Shown: positions 6,208 through 13,947, counted from the stretch's first letter. The stretch: 27,686 nucleotides of DNA from a virus (IMGVR_UViG_3300033183_000149:1-27686); one strand, 5' to 3'. A program made the numbers and translations. The notes: a model not told the origin generated them from the letters alone.

Positions 6208-8487
6208 ATGTCAGACCAAAAACTTAGGGTAATACTAGAAGCCAAAGCCGACAAGTTAATTAAATCGCTGGACAAGTCTAGCGCCAAGTTACAACAGTTT
6301 GGCGACGATGCTAACAGAATAGGTAAAAGGCTAACAGTAGGACTAAGCGCACCTATAGCTTTAGCTGGGGTTAAGGCTATTTCTAGCGCCGCTAAATTTG
6401 AAAAACTACAGACGCAGTTAAATGTACTTACAGGTAGTGCAGACAAAGGCGCAGAAGCCTTTAAAAAGCTAGTAGATTTTAGTGCTGGCACACCTTTCCA
6501 ACTAGACGAACTAGTACAGGCAAATAACACCCTTATGGGTTTTGGCGTAAGTGCTGGCGATGCGTTTAAACACTTACAAAGTATAGGCGACATAGCCGCT
6601 GTTTCTGGTGGCGACTTGCAAGGTATTTCTGTAGCTTTTGGACAGGTAGCGGCGTCTGGGCGTTTAATGGGGCAAGACTTACTACAGCTAATAAACAACG
6701 GCGTACCTATTATAGATATGCTTAGCCAAAGTATGGGCGTAGCAAAGTCTGAAGTAAAGGATATGGTAAGCGAAGGCGCCGTAACTTTTCCTGTACTTAT
6801 AAAAGCCTTTCAAGACGCTACAAGCGAAGGCGGCAAATTTGCTGGCGGTATGGCACTACTAAGCGGCACGCTAGGCGGTGTATTTAGTACTTTAAAAGAT
6901 AATATAAACATAGCCTTTGCCGAAGTAGGTAAAAGTATAGTAGAAAGTTTTAACCTTATAGAAGTAACTAAAGGGATTATAAGTAAAATTCAAAGCTGGA
7001 CTGCGGCTTTTAAAGAATTTAGCCCAACAGCTAAAAAAGTAGTTTTAGTAGTGGCTGGTCTAGCGGCTGCGATAGGTCCGCTTTTAATAGGTCTTAGCGC
7101 CTTACCTAAAATACTAACCGCTGTTAGTACAGGTATAAAAGTAATTAAGGTAGCTATGTTAGCTTTAAGCAGCCCTGTAGGTCTTATAATAGCTGGGCTA
7201 ACCGCTATAGGTGTACTTATTTATAAAAACTGGGACAAAATAGAACCTGTTTTAGTAAACATATATAACAAGTTTGTAGACCTTTATAACAGTAGCACAG
7301 TTTTGCGCGGTGTTATTGGTGGGCTAAAGGGCGTTTTTAAAGCAGTATTTACGGCTGTAAAAGGCTATATAAGTATAGCTGTAAATGTTTTTAAAAGTAT
7401 GGGTAAGCTAATTAAAGCTATAGTTACTGGCGACTTTAAAAACATAGGCGGTATAATAAAAGAAGCTGTACAGTCTACTAAAGACAAGTATATAGATACT
7501 GGCAAAGAAATGGCTACAAATGTAGTAGACGGTATAAAGTCTGGTATAGATAGCCAACTAGAGTATAAGACCGTAGGAAGCGTAAAAGAAGGTCTACAAA
7601 AAGCTGTAGACAAAGCAGCAGAACAGGTAACTATACCAGCTTTAGGCGGTGGCGGTAGACAAAAAGCTACTACAGTAAGCGCACTAGGCGCTACAGCTGG
7701 CACAGCTATAGGAACTACCCAGCAGTTAAATACTGACGCTAGCAGTAGTTTACTAGGCGAAATGCAAACAGTAACTACAGACCCTGTAGCGATGTTAGCG
7801 GCTAGTGTTTCTAACAGTACTACGCTACTAAACGGCGAACTACAAAAAGCTAACGAAGTAGTAAGGGCTAGGGGTATAGAACAGCAAACTATAGCCCAGG
7901 AACTTACCGCTGGTATGAACGGAATAATAAATAGCGGCGTACAGGGTATAGTTTCTGGTCTAGCCGAAGCTGTAGTAGCTGGCGGTAATGTAGCTGGCGC
8001 TATGGCTAAAGTATTACTAGAAGGTTTAGGCAATATGGCTATACAGCTAGGACAGTTAGCCCTTTCGTCTGGTATAGCTATTGAAGCTATAAAAAAGGCT
8101 TTAACTAGTTTAGCTGGTCCTGTAGCTATTGCGGCTGGTATAGCGTTAATAGCGCTGGGTAGTTTTGTAAAAGGCGCAGCTGGTAGGATAGCTGGCGGTA
8201 AAGGTAAAGGCGGCGGCAATAAAGCCGAAGTAAAAGGACCACGCAGCGGCGCTGTAGCGGCGTTTGCAAATGGCGGTATAGTTAGCGGTCCAACACTAGG
8301 GCTTATGGGTGAATATGCTGGCGCTAGAAGTAACCCAGAAGTAATAGCGCCACTAGACAGGCTTAAAAATATAATAGGCGACAGACAAGCGCAGCAAGTG
8401 AATGTAGGCGGCGAATTTAGGCTGCAAGGTCAAGACCTAGTAGTAGCACTACAGCGCGCCGAAAAACAACGCGGTAGAATTAAATAA
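6208..8487 (+). CDS. Tape measure protein
   Basis: A 759-aa protein that sets tail length and is threaded through the tail tube. The N-terminal 50 residues are helical and charged. Residues 70-240 contain the conserved tape-measure region (FEKLQTQLNVLTGSADKGAE, LVDFSAGTPFQLDELVQANN, GVPIIDMLSQSMGVAKSEV). Hydrophobic stretches lie near 275-340 (VVLVVAGLAAAIGPLLIGLS) and 570-660, followed by a Gly/Lys-rich linker (about 660-680). At roughly 0.15 nm per residue the length predicts a tail of about 110 nm; that is an inference from the general rule. It follows the frameshifting chaperone and precedes the tail-tip gene, as usual. A long antisense open frame under it is a codon-bias shadow. Confidence 0.9.
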   Translation: MSDQKLRVILEAKADKLIKSLDKSSAKLQQFGDDANRIGKRLTVGLSAPIALAGVKAISSAAKFEKLQTQLNVLTGSADKGAEAFKKLVDFSAGTPFQLDELVQANNTLMGFGVSAGDAFKHLQSIGDIAAVSGGDLQGISVAFGQVAASGRLMGQDLLQLINNGVPIIDMLSQSMGVAKSEVKDMVSEGAVTFPVLIKAFQDATSEGGKFAGGMALLSGTLGGVFSTLKDNINIAFAEVGKSIVESFNLIEVTKGIISKIQSWTAAFKEFSPTAKKVVLVVAGLAAAIGPLLIGLSALPKILTAVSTGIKVIKVAMLALSSPVGLIIAGLTAIGVLIYKNWDKIEPVLVNIYNKFVDLYNSSTVLRGVIGGLKGVFKAVFTAVKGYISIAVNVFKSMGKLIKAIVTGDFKNIGGIIKEAVQSTKDKYIDTGKEMATNVVDGIKSGIDSQLEYKTVGSVKEGLQKAVDKAAEQVTIPALGGGGRQKATTVSALGATAGTAIGTTQQLNTDASSSLLGEMQTVTTDPVAMLAASVSNSTTLLNGELQKANEVVRARGIEQQTIAQELTAGMNGIINSGVQGIVSGLAEAVVAGGNVAGAMAKVLLEGLGNMAIQLGQLALSSGIAIEAIKKALTSLAGPVAIAAGIALIALGSFVKGAAGRIAGGKGKGGGNKAEVKGPRSGAVAAFANGGIVSGPTLGLMGEYAGARSNPEVIAPLDRLKNIIGDRQAQQVNVGGEFRLQGQDLVVALQRAEKQRGRIK

Positions 8488-8493
8488 AAGAAT

Positions 8494-10632
8494 ATGGCGT
8501 ACGGCGTAAAATTTAGGCTAGACTTCGAAGACCACGAAGGCAACGGCAAAAGACTAGATATACTAAAGGACGGATATACTGGCGAAATACTACCGCTTAT
8601 AGGTGGCGCAGACCCAGTTAAAATAAAGTGGGACGGCGACGACGACTTTTATAGTCCTATTATTGGTAGCACTTGTAATATAAGCCTATACGCTACAGAC
8701 CAAACAAACTACGACGACTTTTTTAACGAACCAGAACGCGAATACAAAGTAAACGTATATACAGCCCAGACTACTACAGATGCGTTTAAAAATAGAAGCC
8801 AAGACGACGGCGCTATAGTAGAAGGCGCAGACTGTTTAGTAGACGAATTTATAGGCTACCTAGATACAGAAACAGCGTTAAACGAAAGGGTACTAGACGA
8901 CGGCGGTACGGTAGAAGGTAACGGCTGTATAGCTAAACAGCTGACTGTAGAAACCGACGACAACTATACGCTATTCTGGACTGGCTGGCTACTTAGCGAC
9001 CAATTCGCGGAAGTAATGGCGCCAAACCCACAGCCTGTAAACCTAACCGCTATAGACGGACTAGGCGAACTAGATAACTATAACCTAGATAACAGCTATT
9101 ATACTATTTCGTTTGGCGATTTAAACTTTACGCTAGCTAGTATAATATGCAAAGCGCTAGACAATATAGGGCTGGATATTGATGTACTTTTAAATAATGA
9201 TATAGATGTTGTAGATTTTTTTGGTAATACCTACAACCTATATACACAAGATTTTACAGGTAACGAACAAATTTTTTTAAGCGACGACTACGAATTTTTT
9301 AACGTAAAAGAATTTTTAGAAACCCTACTAAAAAATATAAATGCTAGAATTTTCCAGGCAAATGGGCGCTGGGTAGTACTTAATAACAGTACTTATAGCG
9401 AAGAAGCTATAATAGACTACGTTAAACAATACAAAGAAGATAACGACGCGCTACCAGCTGGAATAGGAACTATGCGCCAGGAATACTTAAAAGGCGATAT
9501 AGAACGCCTGTACTTTAAGCGTTTTAATAGTAGCGGCACATACCAAAAAGACTACAACCACCAGGGCTTACGAACTGTAAGAACCGACCTACAGCCGCTA
9601 GACCAGAACCTAACGCGCGAAGCTGAACGCGGCTATAAAGCTGTACGGTTCGAAATACCGCCAGTAAAAAGTATTATAGATTATGGCGACGACGTAGGCT
9701 TCGAATACCAAAATACTACACACTGGACTATAAGTAACGGTAGCTTTACTACTGACGAAATAGCTTTAAATGGAAACCGTAGCTTTAAAACAACAGCTAC
9801 AAACAGCGGAAGTACACCTAGTACTATAGCTATTACAGGACAGTACAGCGGTAACCGAGATGTAGCTATGAAGCTAAAACTAAACTATTACTACGACACT
9901 AATAACGCTACACAAAGTACGGCGCTGTATAATAGGTTCTGGTGCCAGATTTATTTTCCAGCTGGTTCTACTTATTACTACGATGTAGAAAACCAAAACT
10001 GGACTACTACAGTAAAATACTTCTTTTTTGAAAACGACAAAGAAGTAGCCGACCAATGGGTAAGCCAGTCTTTAGATATTGCAAAACTACCAGCTGCGGC
10101 TGGGCAAACCCAAACTGTATACTTACGTATATACGGACCTAGAAACTATTTAACTAACTACCAGGGCGTTTATATAGACAATACAGTAGTATTTAAAGAC
10201 CAAGAAAAAACAGTTATAAACGAACGACTACTAACACAAGACAGCAGTACAAATGTTTTAATAAACGACACCGAAATAGACCGCGAACTAACTAACTTTA
10301 CGCTAGGCTATACAGACGTTTACGATAGTAGCGACTTGTCTAGTTTAAGAAGACCCTACCAGGCTACAGCTAAACAACAACTTAACGACTTTAGGAATAC
10401 AGTACTACGCTACGAAGGCACGCTATACAATAACCAAACGGCGCCACTAACGCCTATGGACAAAATACGTATAAACTTTAGCAACTTTAGCGAAGACGCT
10501 AGCTTAATTATAGACGGCTTAACGTACAGCTTAAAAACCAATAAGTACGACGTAATAGCCCACAAGCCAAACCAGGACGGCGATACTGCGGCTACAGAAA
10601 CAACTAAAACCGAAGTATATAAATACAGCTAA
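8494..10632 (+). CDS. Large tail-tip/baseplate protein (distal tail or tail-associated role)
   Basis: A 712-aa protein right after the tape measure, the position of distal tail and tail-lysin/hub genes. It starts with AYGVKFRLDFEDHEGNGKRL and then DDDFYSPIIGSTCNISLYAT (about 50-69), typical of Bacteroidota phage tail-tip proteins. The middle (about 400-570) is Thr/Asn/Tyr-rich beta sequence that could be a carbohydrate-binding module (TALYNRFWCQIYFPAGSTYY). The end returns to hub-like sequence (PLTPMDKIRINFSNFSEDAS). Two copies of an R-x-x-DDG-x-x-VEG-x-x-C module (residues 101-114 and 132-145) seem inserted into the N-terminal domain. It is the last gene of the late tail unit, followed by a terminator. 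The exact hub or Dit role is inferred. Confidence 0.72.
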   Translation: MAYGVKFRLDFEDHEGNGKRLDILKDGYTGEILPLIGGADPVKIKWDGDDDFYSPIIGSTCNISLYATDQTNYDDFFNEPEREYKVNVYTAQTTTDAFKNRSQDDGAIVEGADCLVDEFIGYLDTETALNERVLDDGGTVEGNGCIAKQLTVETDDNYTLFWTGWLLSDQFAEVMAPNPQPVNLTAIDGLGELDNYNLDNSYYTISFGDLNFTLASIICKALDNIGLDIDVLLNNDIDVVDFFGNTYNLYTQDFTGNEQIFLSDDYEFFNVKEFLETLLKNINARIFQANGRWVVLNNSTYSEEAIIDYVKQYKEDNDALPAGIGTMRQEYLKGDIERLYFKRFNSSGTYQKDYNHQGLRTVRTDLQPLDQNLTREAERGYKAVRFEIPPVKSIIDYGDDVGFEYQNTTHWTISNGSFTTDEIALNGNRSFKTTATNSGSTPSTIAITGQYSGNRDVAMKLKLNYYYDTNNATQSTALYNRFWCQIYFPAGSTYYYDVENQNWTTTVKYFFFENDKEVADQWVSQSLDIAKLPAAAGQTQTVYLRIYGPRNYLTNYQGVYIDNTVVFKDQEKTVINERLLTQDSSTNVLINDTEIDRELTNFTLGYTDVYDSSDLSSLRRPYQATAKQQLNDFRNTVLRYEGTLYNNQTAPLTPMDKIRINFSNFSEDASLIIDGLTYSLKTNKYDVIAHKPNQDGDTAATETTKTEVYKYS
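8794..8928 (+). repeat. Two diverged copies of a short protein module inside the tail-tip gene
   Basis: The encoded segments RSQDDGAIVEGADC and RVLDDGGTVEGNGC begin 31 residues apart. They share R, DDG, VEG and C at the same spacing and are each followed by a hydrophobic segment. The flanking sequence (KVNVYTA before, DDNYTLFWTGWLL after) would make a continuous beta domain without them, so they look like inserted modules. Confidence 0.6.
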
Positions 10633-10661
10633 CCAGAATTAACAGCCCTTTGTTTGCTGCG

Positions 10662-10700
10662 AAAACCTACCTGTATGCCTAGCGCTGGGTAGGTTTTTTT
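10662..10700 (+). terminator. Intrinsic terminator ending the tail transcript
   Basis: AAAACCTACC (10662-10671) pairs with GGTAGGTTTT (10688-10697), a 10-bp stem with a 16-nt loop, ending in a run of seven T. It separates the late tail genes from the early promoter at 10711. Confidence 0.88.
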
Positions 10701-10710
10701 AGCTTAATAC

Positions 10711-10753
10711 TTTAAAATAAATTTGCATAGTTTAATATCTATTTGTAATTTAG
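10711..10753 (+). promoter_or_regulatory. Early-type promoter for the recombination/replication genes
   Basis: TTTAAAATAAATTTG (10711-10725) supplies the TTTG -33 element. 20 bases on, TAATTTAG (10746-10753) serves as the -7 element, and the ATG follows 16 bases later. The same box pair occurs at 17591 and 25732. TATAC and GTATA arms (10762-10766, 10772-10776) flank the ATG and could be an operator for the HTH product. Confidence 0.65.
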
Positions 10754-10769
10754 CGGTAAAATATACAGT

Positions 10770-10970
10770 ATGTATAAAGATTTATTCACAGCTGAAATGC
10801 GTAAGCTAGGCTTAACTTTAAAAGATGTATGCGAACTAATAGGCGCTAAATACCCTACGGTATATACGCGGCTAGATAGCCCAGAAACTTTTAGAGTAGC
10901 TGAACTTCGCGCACTACACGCAGCTGGTTTTAGTTTAGATATAACTTTTAATTTAATTGTAACAAAGTGA
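10770..10970 (+). CDS. Small helix-turn-helix regulator
   Basis: A 66-aa protein with an XRE-like helix-turn-helix. Residues 12-36 (KLGLTLKDVCELIGAKYPTV, then YTRLD) read as helix 2, turn and recognition helix. The rest is short helices (RVAELRALHAAGF). It is the first gene of the early unit, so it probably controls this or the late promoters. An inverted repeat over its start codon is a possible self-binding site. It is too small for a CI-type repressor with a cleavage domain, and there is no integrase, so I do not take it as evidence of lysogeny. The stop overlaps a GTG start downstream. Confidence 0.68.
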   Translation: MYKDLFTAEMRKLGLTLKDVCELIGAKYPTVYTRLDSPETFRVAELRALHAAGFSLDITFNLIVTK

Positions 10971-11446
10971 AAACAGTAAACATAAAAGGTAAGGAATATA
11001 TAACCGTAAACGAACGGCTTATACATTTTAGAACCGACGCCGCCTATAATGGCTGGCGAATAGTCGAAGACCTAATAAGTTTAGACGACAAAGAAGGCGT
11101 TTTTAAAGCTACTATTTTAGACCCAGACGGCAACGAAATGGTAAGCGCACACGCCCAGGAATACCGCGACAGCACCTATATAAATAAAACGTCTTTTTTA
11201 GAAAACGGCTTTACTAGCGCTTTAGGGCGCGCTTTAGGCTATCTAGGTATAGGAATAGACACTAGCATAGCTAGCGCTAACGAAGTGCAGACGGCAGTAG
11301 CTAACCAGGATAGTAAACCCTGGCTAACTGAAAGCCAGCTACACGCTACCCTAAAGGGTACAGACGTCCAGGCTAAAAAAGTCCTGGCTACCTATAAAAT
11401 GAAAAAAGAGTACAAACAGCAGATAACTGCAAAATTTAATATATAA
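10967..11446 (+). CDS. Rad52/ERF-like single-strand annealing protein candidate
   Basis: A 159-aa protein starting at GTG (GTGA overlap with the HTH gene). The central part has TDAAYNGWRIVEDLISLDDKE, an AHAQEYRDS strand, and NGFTSALGRALGYLGIGIDT (about 80-99) followed by SIASANEV. This 'SA.GRALG.LGIGID.SIASA.EV' block is typical of the phage Rad52/ERF/DdrA-like group that anneals DNA strands in recombination. The C-terminal third is helical and basic (LATYKMKKEYKQQI). The SSB-like and RecE-like genes downstream complete a Redbeta/Redalpha-style module, supporting the call. I did not run a profile search, so the exact family remains open. Confidence 0.6.
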   Translation: MKTVNIKGKEYITVNERLIHFRTDAAYNGWRIVEDLISLDDKEGVFKATILDPDGNEMVSAHAQEYRDSTYINKTSFLENGFTSALGRALGYLGIGIDTSIASANEVQTAVANQDSKPWLTESQLHATLKGTDVQAKKVLATYKMKKEYKQQITAKFNI

Positions 11447-11733
11447 TGAGTAACACCAAAACCAAGTACGTAAACGGCGTACGACTATTTAACCCTGGCG
11501 ACAACGCGCCACAGAACCTTTTAGCGAATGTTTTAATAACGCCAAGGCTATTAGTAGAATGTTTAAAACAGGACGATGTACAAGACGCCAAAAGCGAATA
11601 CAAAGGCGACACGCAATATAAAGCGAACCTTTGGAAAAACGACGACGGCAGTTTAAGTATGTCTTTTAATACATATAAACCAGAACAAAAAGAAACGAAA
11701 GTAGCACAAGGGGCTAACGACCTACCCTGGTAG
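11446..11733 (+). CDS. SSB-like protein with a C-terminal DLPW tip
   Basis: A 95-aa protein whose ATG overlaps the preceding stop by one base. Residues 5-45 (TKYVNGVRLFNPGDNAPQNL, then ITPRLLVECLKQ) resemble small phage proteins thought to bind single-stranded DNA. SLSMSFNTYKPEQ follows, and the protein ends NDLPW. Bacterial SSBs end in an acidic-hydrophobic tip such as DDDIPF, which recruits repair and replication enzymes. This ending and the place between annealing protein and exonuclease support an SSB or SSB-tip mimic. There is no clear OB-fold signature by eye, so the DNA-binding part is inferred. Confidence 0.55.
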   Translation: MSNTKTKYVNGVRLFNPGDNAPQNLLANVLITPRLLVECLKQDDVQDAKSEYKGDTQYKANLWKNDDGSLSMSFNTYKPEQKETKVAQGANDLPW

Positions 11734-11741
11734 GTAAACAC

Positions 11742-11806
11742 AAAAGCCCGAAAGCAGCTTAAAAAGTGTGGGGATACTTATTGCAACCTGTTAGTAGGGC
11801 TTTTTT
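11742..11806 (+). ncRNA. Hairpin with a structured long loop (terminator or small RNA)
   Basis: AAAAGCCC (11742-11749) pairs with GGGCTTTT (11797-11804) and is followed by more T. The 47-nt loop is too long for an ordinary terminator. It holds a possible inner hairpin AAGT (11764-11767) / ACTT (11776-11779) closing a GTGGGGAT loop. It lies between the SSB-like gene and the next ORF. It may act as an attenuator or give a short RNA. Confidence 0.5.
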
Positions 11807-11819
11807 AAAATAGCAAAAA

Positions 11820-12014
11820 ATGGAAACACCTTTTCAAAAATACCAATACGAAAGCATAAGAATTAAAAAATATATTTTAGAATTTTACGAATTAGTAGAA
11901 AAATTAGATATAGACGCAAAAACAGAAGACAAGCTAATACAACTTTTTACCTGGTATGGTAATGCGCGCGCTATAAAGTCTAAGGCTTACCAAGAAATGA
12001 AAACAGCAAAATAG
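11820..12014 (+). CDS. 64-aa helical protein, unknown function
   Basis: A small charged protein, almost entirely helix-forming (QKYQYESIRIKKYILEFYEL, then DAKTEDKLIQLFTWYGNARA). It has no Cys, no membrane segment and no known motif. It begins 15 bases after the hairpin and 6 bases before the RecE-like gene, in AAAAATGG context like its neighbours. It probably works with the recombination genes around it, but nothing specific can be said. Confidence 0.55.
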   Translation: METPFQKYQYESIRIKKYILEFYELVEKLDIDAKTEDKLIQLFTWYGNARAIKSKAYQEMKTAK

Positions 12015-12020
12015 TAAAAA

Positions 12021-12779
12021 ATGAAAATAGTAAAAGACACTAATAAAGAATATCACAGCAAAAAGGAATATATAAGCGCCAGCGGTCTAAAAATGATAGC
12101 TAAAAAAAGCGTACACCACTACCTAAATGCTGACTTTAAAAGCACCCCTAGTATGGCTTTTGGCACAGCTGTACATACGGCTATTTATGAACCTAACGAA
12201 TTTTATAAAGACTACCACATAGTACCCAAAATAGACAAGCGTACTAAAGCTGGTAAAGAATTATACGCCCAGCACACTAAACAAGCGGAAGGCAAAGAAC
12301 TACTAGATGAAGTAGACCACCAGCGTATATTAACTATACTAGAAAACCTTAGCAAAAACCAACAAGCTAAAGACTTCGTACAGGGCGAAATGGAACTAAG
12401 CCACTACCTAGAGTATAACGAAGTTAAAGTACGCGTACGCCCAGACTGTATAAATAAAGTAGCTGGTTTTATAAGCGACGTTAAAACGTGCCAGGACAAC
12501 AGCCCTAGGGCGTTTTTAAACGATGTATATAAATATAAGTACCACGTACAGGCGGCGTTTTATATGGATATGCTAGGCGTAAATAAATTTGTATTTATAG
12601 CTATTGAAACTAACGCGCCTTATAGTGTAGAAGTTTACGTACTGGACGACGAACTAATAGAAAAAGGACGAAACGAATACAAAAAAGCTATAGCAGACTG
12701 GCAGTACTATATAGAAACTGGCGTAGCTTTAGGGTACGACGGTAATAGAAACGACGACGGTATAATAGTGCTGGGTTAA
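12021..12779 (+). CDS. RecE/exonuclease VIII-like PD-(D/E)XK nuclease
   Basis: A 252-aa nuclease of the exodeoxyribonuclease VIII (DUF3799/PDDEXK) group, expected to resect dsDNA ends for the annealing protein. Motifs in order: ISASGLKMIAKKSVHHYLN (18-36), FGTAVHTAIYEP (47-58) with conserved His52, VRPDC (139-143) with Asp142, ISDVKTCQ (151-158) with catalytic Asp153 and Lys155, and HVQAAFYMDML (175-185) with Gln177. Length matches the catalytic core of this family rather than the long RecE of Rac. Together with 10967 and 11446 it forms a complete strand-annealing recombination set, which may also serve replication or mosaic exchange. Confidence 0.85.
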   Translation: MKIVKDTNKEYHSKKEYISASGLKMIAKKSVHHYLNADFKSTPSMAFGTAVHTAIYEPNEFYKDYHIVPKIDKRTKAGKELYAQHTKQAEGKELLDEVDHQRILTILENLSKNQQAKDFVQGEMELSHYLEYNEVKVRVRPDCINKVAGFISDVKTCQDNSPRAFLNDVYKYKYHVQAAFYMDMLGVNKFVFIAIETNAPYSVEVYVLDDELIEKGRNEYKKAIADWQYYIETGVALGYDGNRNDDGIIVLG

Positions 12780-12817
12780 ATTATTTAATAGTACTAGGTT
12801 AAATAATAATATACTAG
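12780..12817. repeat. AT-rich inverted and direct repeats, candidate origin or operator
   Basis: ATTATTTAA (12780-12788) and TTAAATAAT (12799-12807) are a perfect 9-bp inverted repeat around the palindrome-containing spacer TAGTACTAGG. The unit GGTTAAAT...ACTAG also occurs twice in the same direction (from 12774 and 12797). AATAATATACTAG (12805-12817) recurs inverted at 15417-15429 with one mismatch. The region is directly upstream of the DnaA-like gene. Confidence 0.6.
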
Positions 12818-12845
12818 AATAACAACAGAAAAAACTACTAATATA

Positions 12846-13226
12846 ATGGAAAAATTTAAAGAACTTATCGAAAACTACTACGGTTTAACGCTGGACTACC
12901 CTTGTAGAAAACGCGTTTATATAGAAGCTAGGTATATTTATTTTTATTTATGTAGAAATTTTACTAATTTTTCACTAGCAAAAATAGGCGAAAGCGTAGG
13001 CAAAGACCACGCTACGGTTTTGAACGGTCTAAATAAGCTAGACGGTTTACGCCAGGGTTATGGTTCTGTAAACGATAACTTTTACGAACTTTACAGCCTA
13101 GCTAAAGAGATGCACAAAGAAGCAGAAGCAGTACCTACTTTAGAACAATTAGTAAAGAAATATAACAAGCTACTAATAGACCACGAAATACTAAAGCAAA
13201 GGCTAGCTAAATATGAAGAAGACTAA
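12846..13226 (+). CDS. DnaA domain IV-like DNA-binding protein
   Basis: A 126-aa protein whose residues 20-70 match the C-terminal DNA-binding domain of DnaA: an ARYIYFYLCR helix (28-37), then TNFSLAKIGESVGKDHATVL (40-59). In DnaA the 'G.DHTTV' motif contacts the DnaA box. No AAA+ ATPase is present. Residues 95-126 form a coiled coil (TLEQLVKKYNKLLIDHEILK), probably for dimerisation or partner contact. It could recognise the phage origin, decoy or sequester host DnaA boxes, or regulate early genes. It sits after AT-rich repeats and before replication genes. The stop overlaps the VRR-NUC start by 14 bases. Confidence 0.8.
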   Translation: MEKFKELIENYYGLTLDYPCRKRVYIEARYIYFYLCRNFTNFSLAKIGESVGKDHATVLNGLNKLDGLRQGYGSVNDNFYELYSLAKEMHKEAEAVPTLEQLVKKYNKLLIDHEILKQRLAKYEED

Positions 13227-13596
13227 AAATAACGGTTTCGCTAAATACTTAGGACCAGAAGACAAGCTACAGAACGCTGTAATGCAGTATATAGCTGCAC
13301 AATATCCAGACGCACTAGTAGCGCATATACCAAACGAAGGTAAACGCACGCCTTTTGAACGGTACAAGTTTAAGTATTTAGGTGGCAAAGCTGGTATACC
13401 AGACGTTATGGTATTTTGTCCTAATGAAACATTTTGCGGTTTAGCTATAGAACTAAAAGCTGGTAAAAACAAACCAACGCCAGCACAGGTAGAATGGCTG
13501 GAAAAACTAAATAACTGCGGCTGGGCTGCATACTGTTTGAATGATTTTGAAAAATGTAAAGAAATACTAGACAACTACTTTTTAAATAAATTATAG
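13213..13596 (+). CDS. VRR-NUC family nuclease
   Basis: A 127-aa single-domain nuclease of the VRR-NUC (PD-(D/E)XK) family, often acting on branched DNA such as Holliday or flap structures. The order of motifs is complete: HIPNEGKRT (38-46), GGKAGIPDVMVFCP (57-70) with catalytic Asp64, LAIELKAG (77-84) with Glu80 and Lys82, and PTPAQVEWLEKLNNCG (88-103) with conserved Gln92. It probably resolves replication or recombination branches before packaging. It overlaps the end of the DnaA-like gene, so the two are co-expressed. Confidence 0.87.
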   Translation: MKKTKNNGFAKYLGPEDKLQNAVMQYIAAQYPDALVAHIPNEGKRTPFERYKFKYLGGKAGIPDVMVFCPNETFCGLAIELKAGKNKPTPAQVEWLEKLNNCGWAAYCLNDFEKCKEILDNYFLNKL

Positions 13597-13600
13597 TAAA

Positions 13601-13843
13601 ATGGTATACAAAAAAGTTTATTTCGATGAAGAAAACCAGCGCGTACGGTTTACACAAACGGCGCCAGAAAACCTAAACGTAACCTACGAATATGTAGGTA
13701 AAATGACTAGGGTAGAATTTGACCTATTAATAGAGGTACTTTGGGAACTATACGAAGACAATAGTATAGAATTTAAGGACTTTAGTAGACGTTTCGGCGA
13801 TATTCGTACCTTTTGCGACCACATAAAAGAACTTTTACAATGA
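13601..13843 (+). CDS. 80-aa protein, unknown function
   Basis: A soluble, acidic protein. The N-terminal half has strand-like KVYFDEENQRVRFTQTAPEN and then VTYEYVGKMTRVEFDLLIEV. The C-terminal half is helical (VLWELYEDNSIEFKDFSRRF). No cysteine cluster, HTH or membrane segment is apparent, apart from one Cys near the end. It starts 4 bases after the VRR-NUC stop and its stop overlaps the next ATG (ATGA). I recognise no family; it travels with replication genes. Confidence 0.6.
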   Translation: MVYKKVYFDEENQRVRFTQTAPENLNVTYEYVGKMTRVEFDLLIEVLWELYEDNSIEFKDFSRRFGDIRTFCDHIKELLQ

Positions 13844-13947
13844 AAAAAGACTACACAAAAGCTGCCGTATGGTCTGTACTGGCGCTTATTACAGCTGGGC
13901 TATGGTTTAAAATGGTAAGCTTTTTTATATTTTTATATCGCCTATAA
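13840..13947 (+). CDS. 35-aa single-pass membrane peptide
   Basis: Starts in the stop of the preceding gene (ATGA). It begins with the charged KKDYTK, followed by AAVWSVLALITAGLWF (8-23) and MVSFFIFLYRL at the end, so one or two short hydrophobic spans. Translational overlap and standard codon use (GCT, GTA, ATA, CTA) support a real gene, but there is no homology evidence. Confidence 0.5.
   Translation: MKKDYTKAAVWSVLALITAGLWFKMVSFFIFLYRL

Noticed and set aside
6153-6698. 181-aa open frame on the - strand across the tape measure start
   Set aside because: Antisense shadow of a strongly biased gene; it would also run against the promoter region.
7365-8219. 284-aa open frame on the - strand under the tape measure gene
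   Set aside because: Low-complexity Ala/Pro/Ser product, mirrors codon bias of the + strand gene, no start context and no other - strand gene in the genome.
10770-10970. HTH gene as a prophage repressor
   Set aside because: Only 66 residues, no integrase or attachment site, and all genes on one strand; temperate lifestyle is not supported.
11721-11734. Small CCTAC/GTAGG hairpin at the end of the SSB-like gene
   Set aside because: Only five pairs, inside the coding end and without a T run; likely chance.
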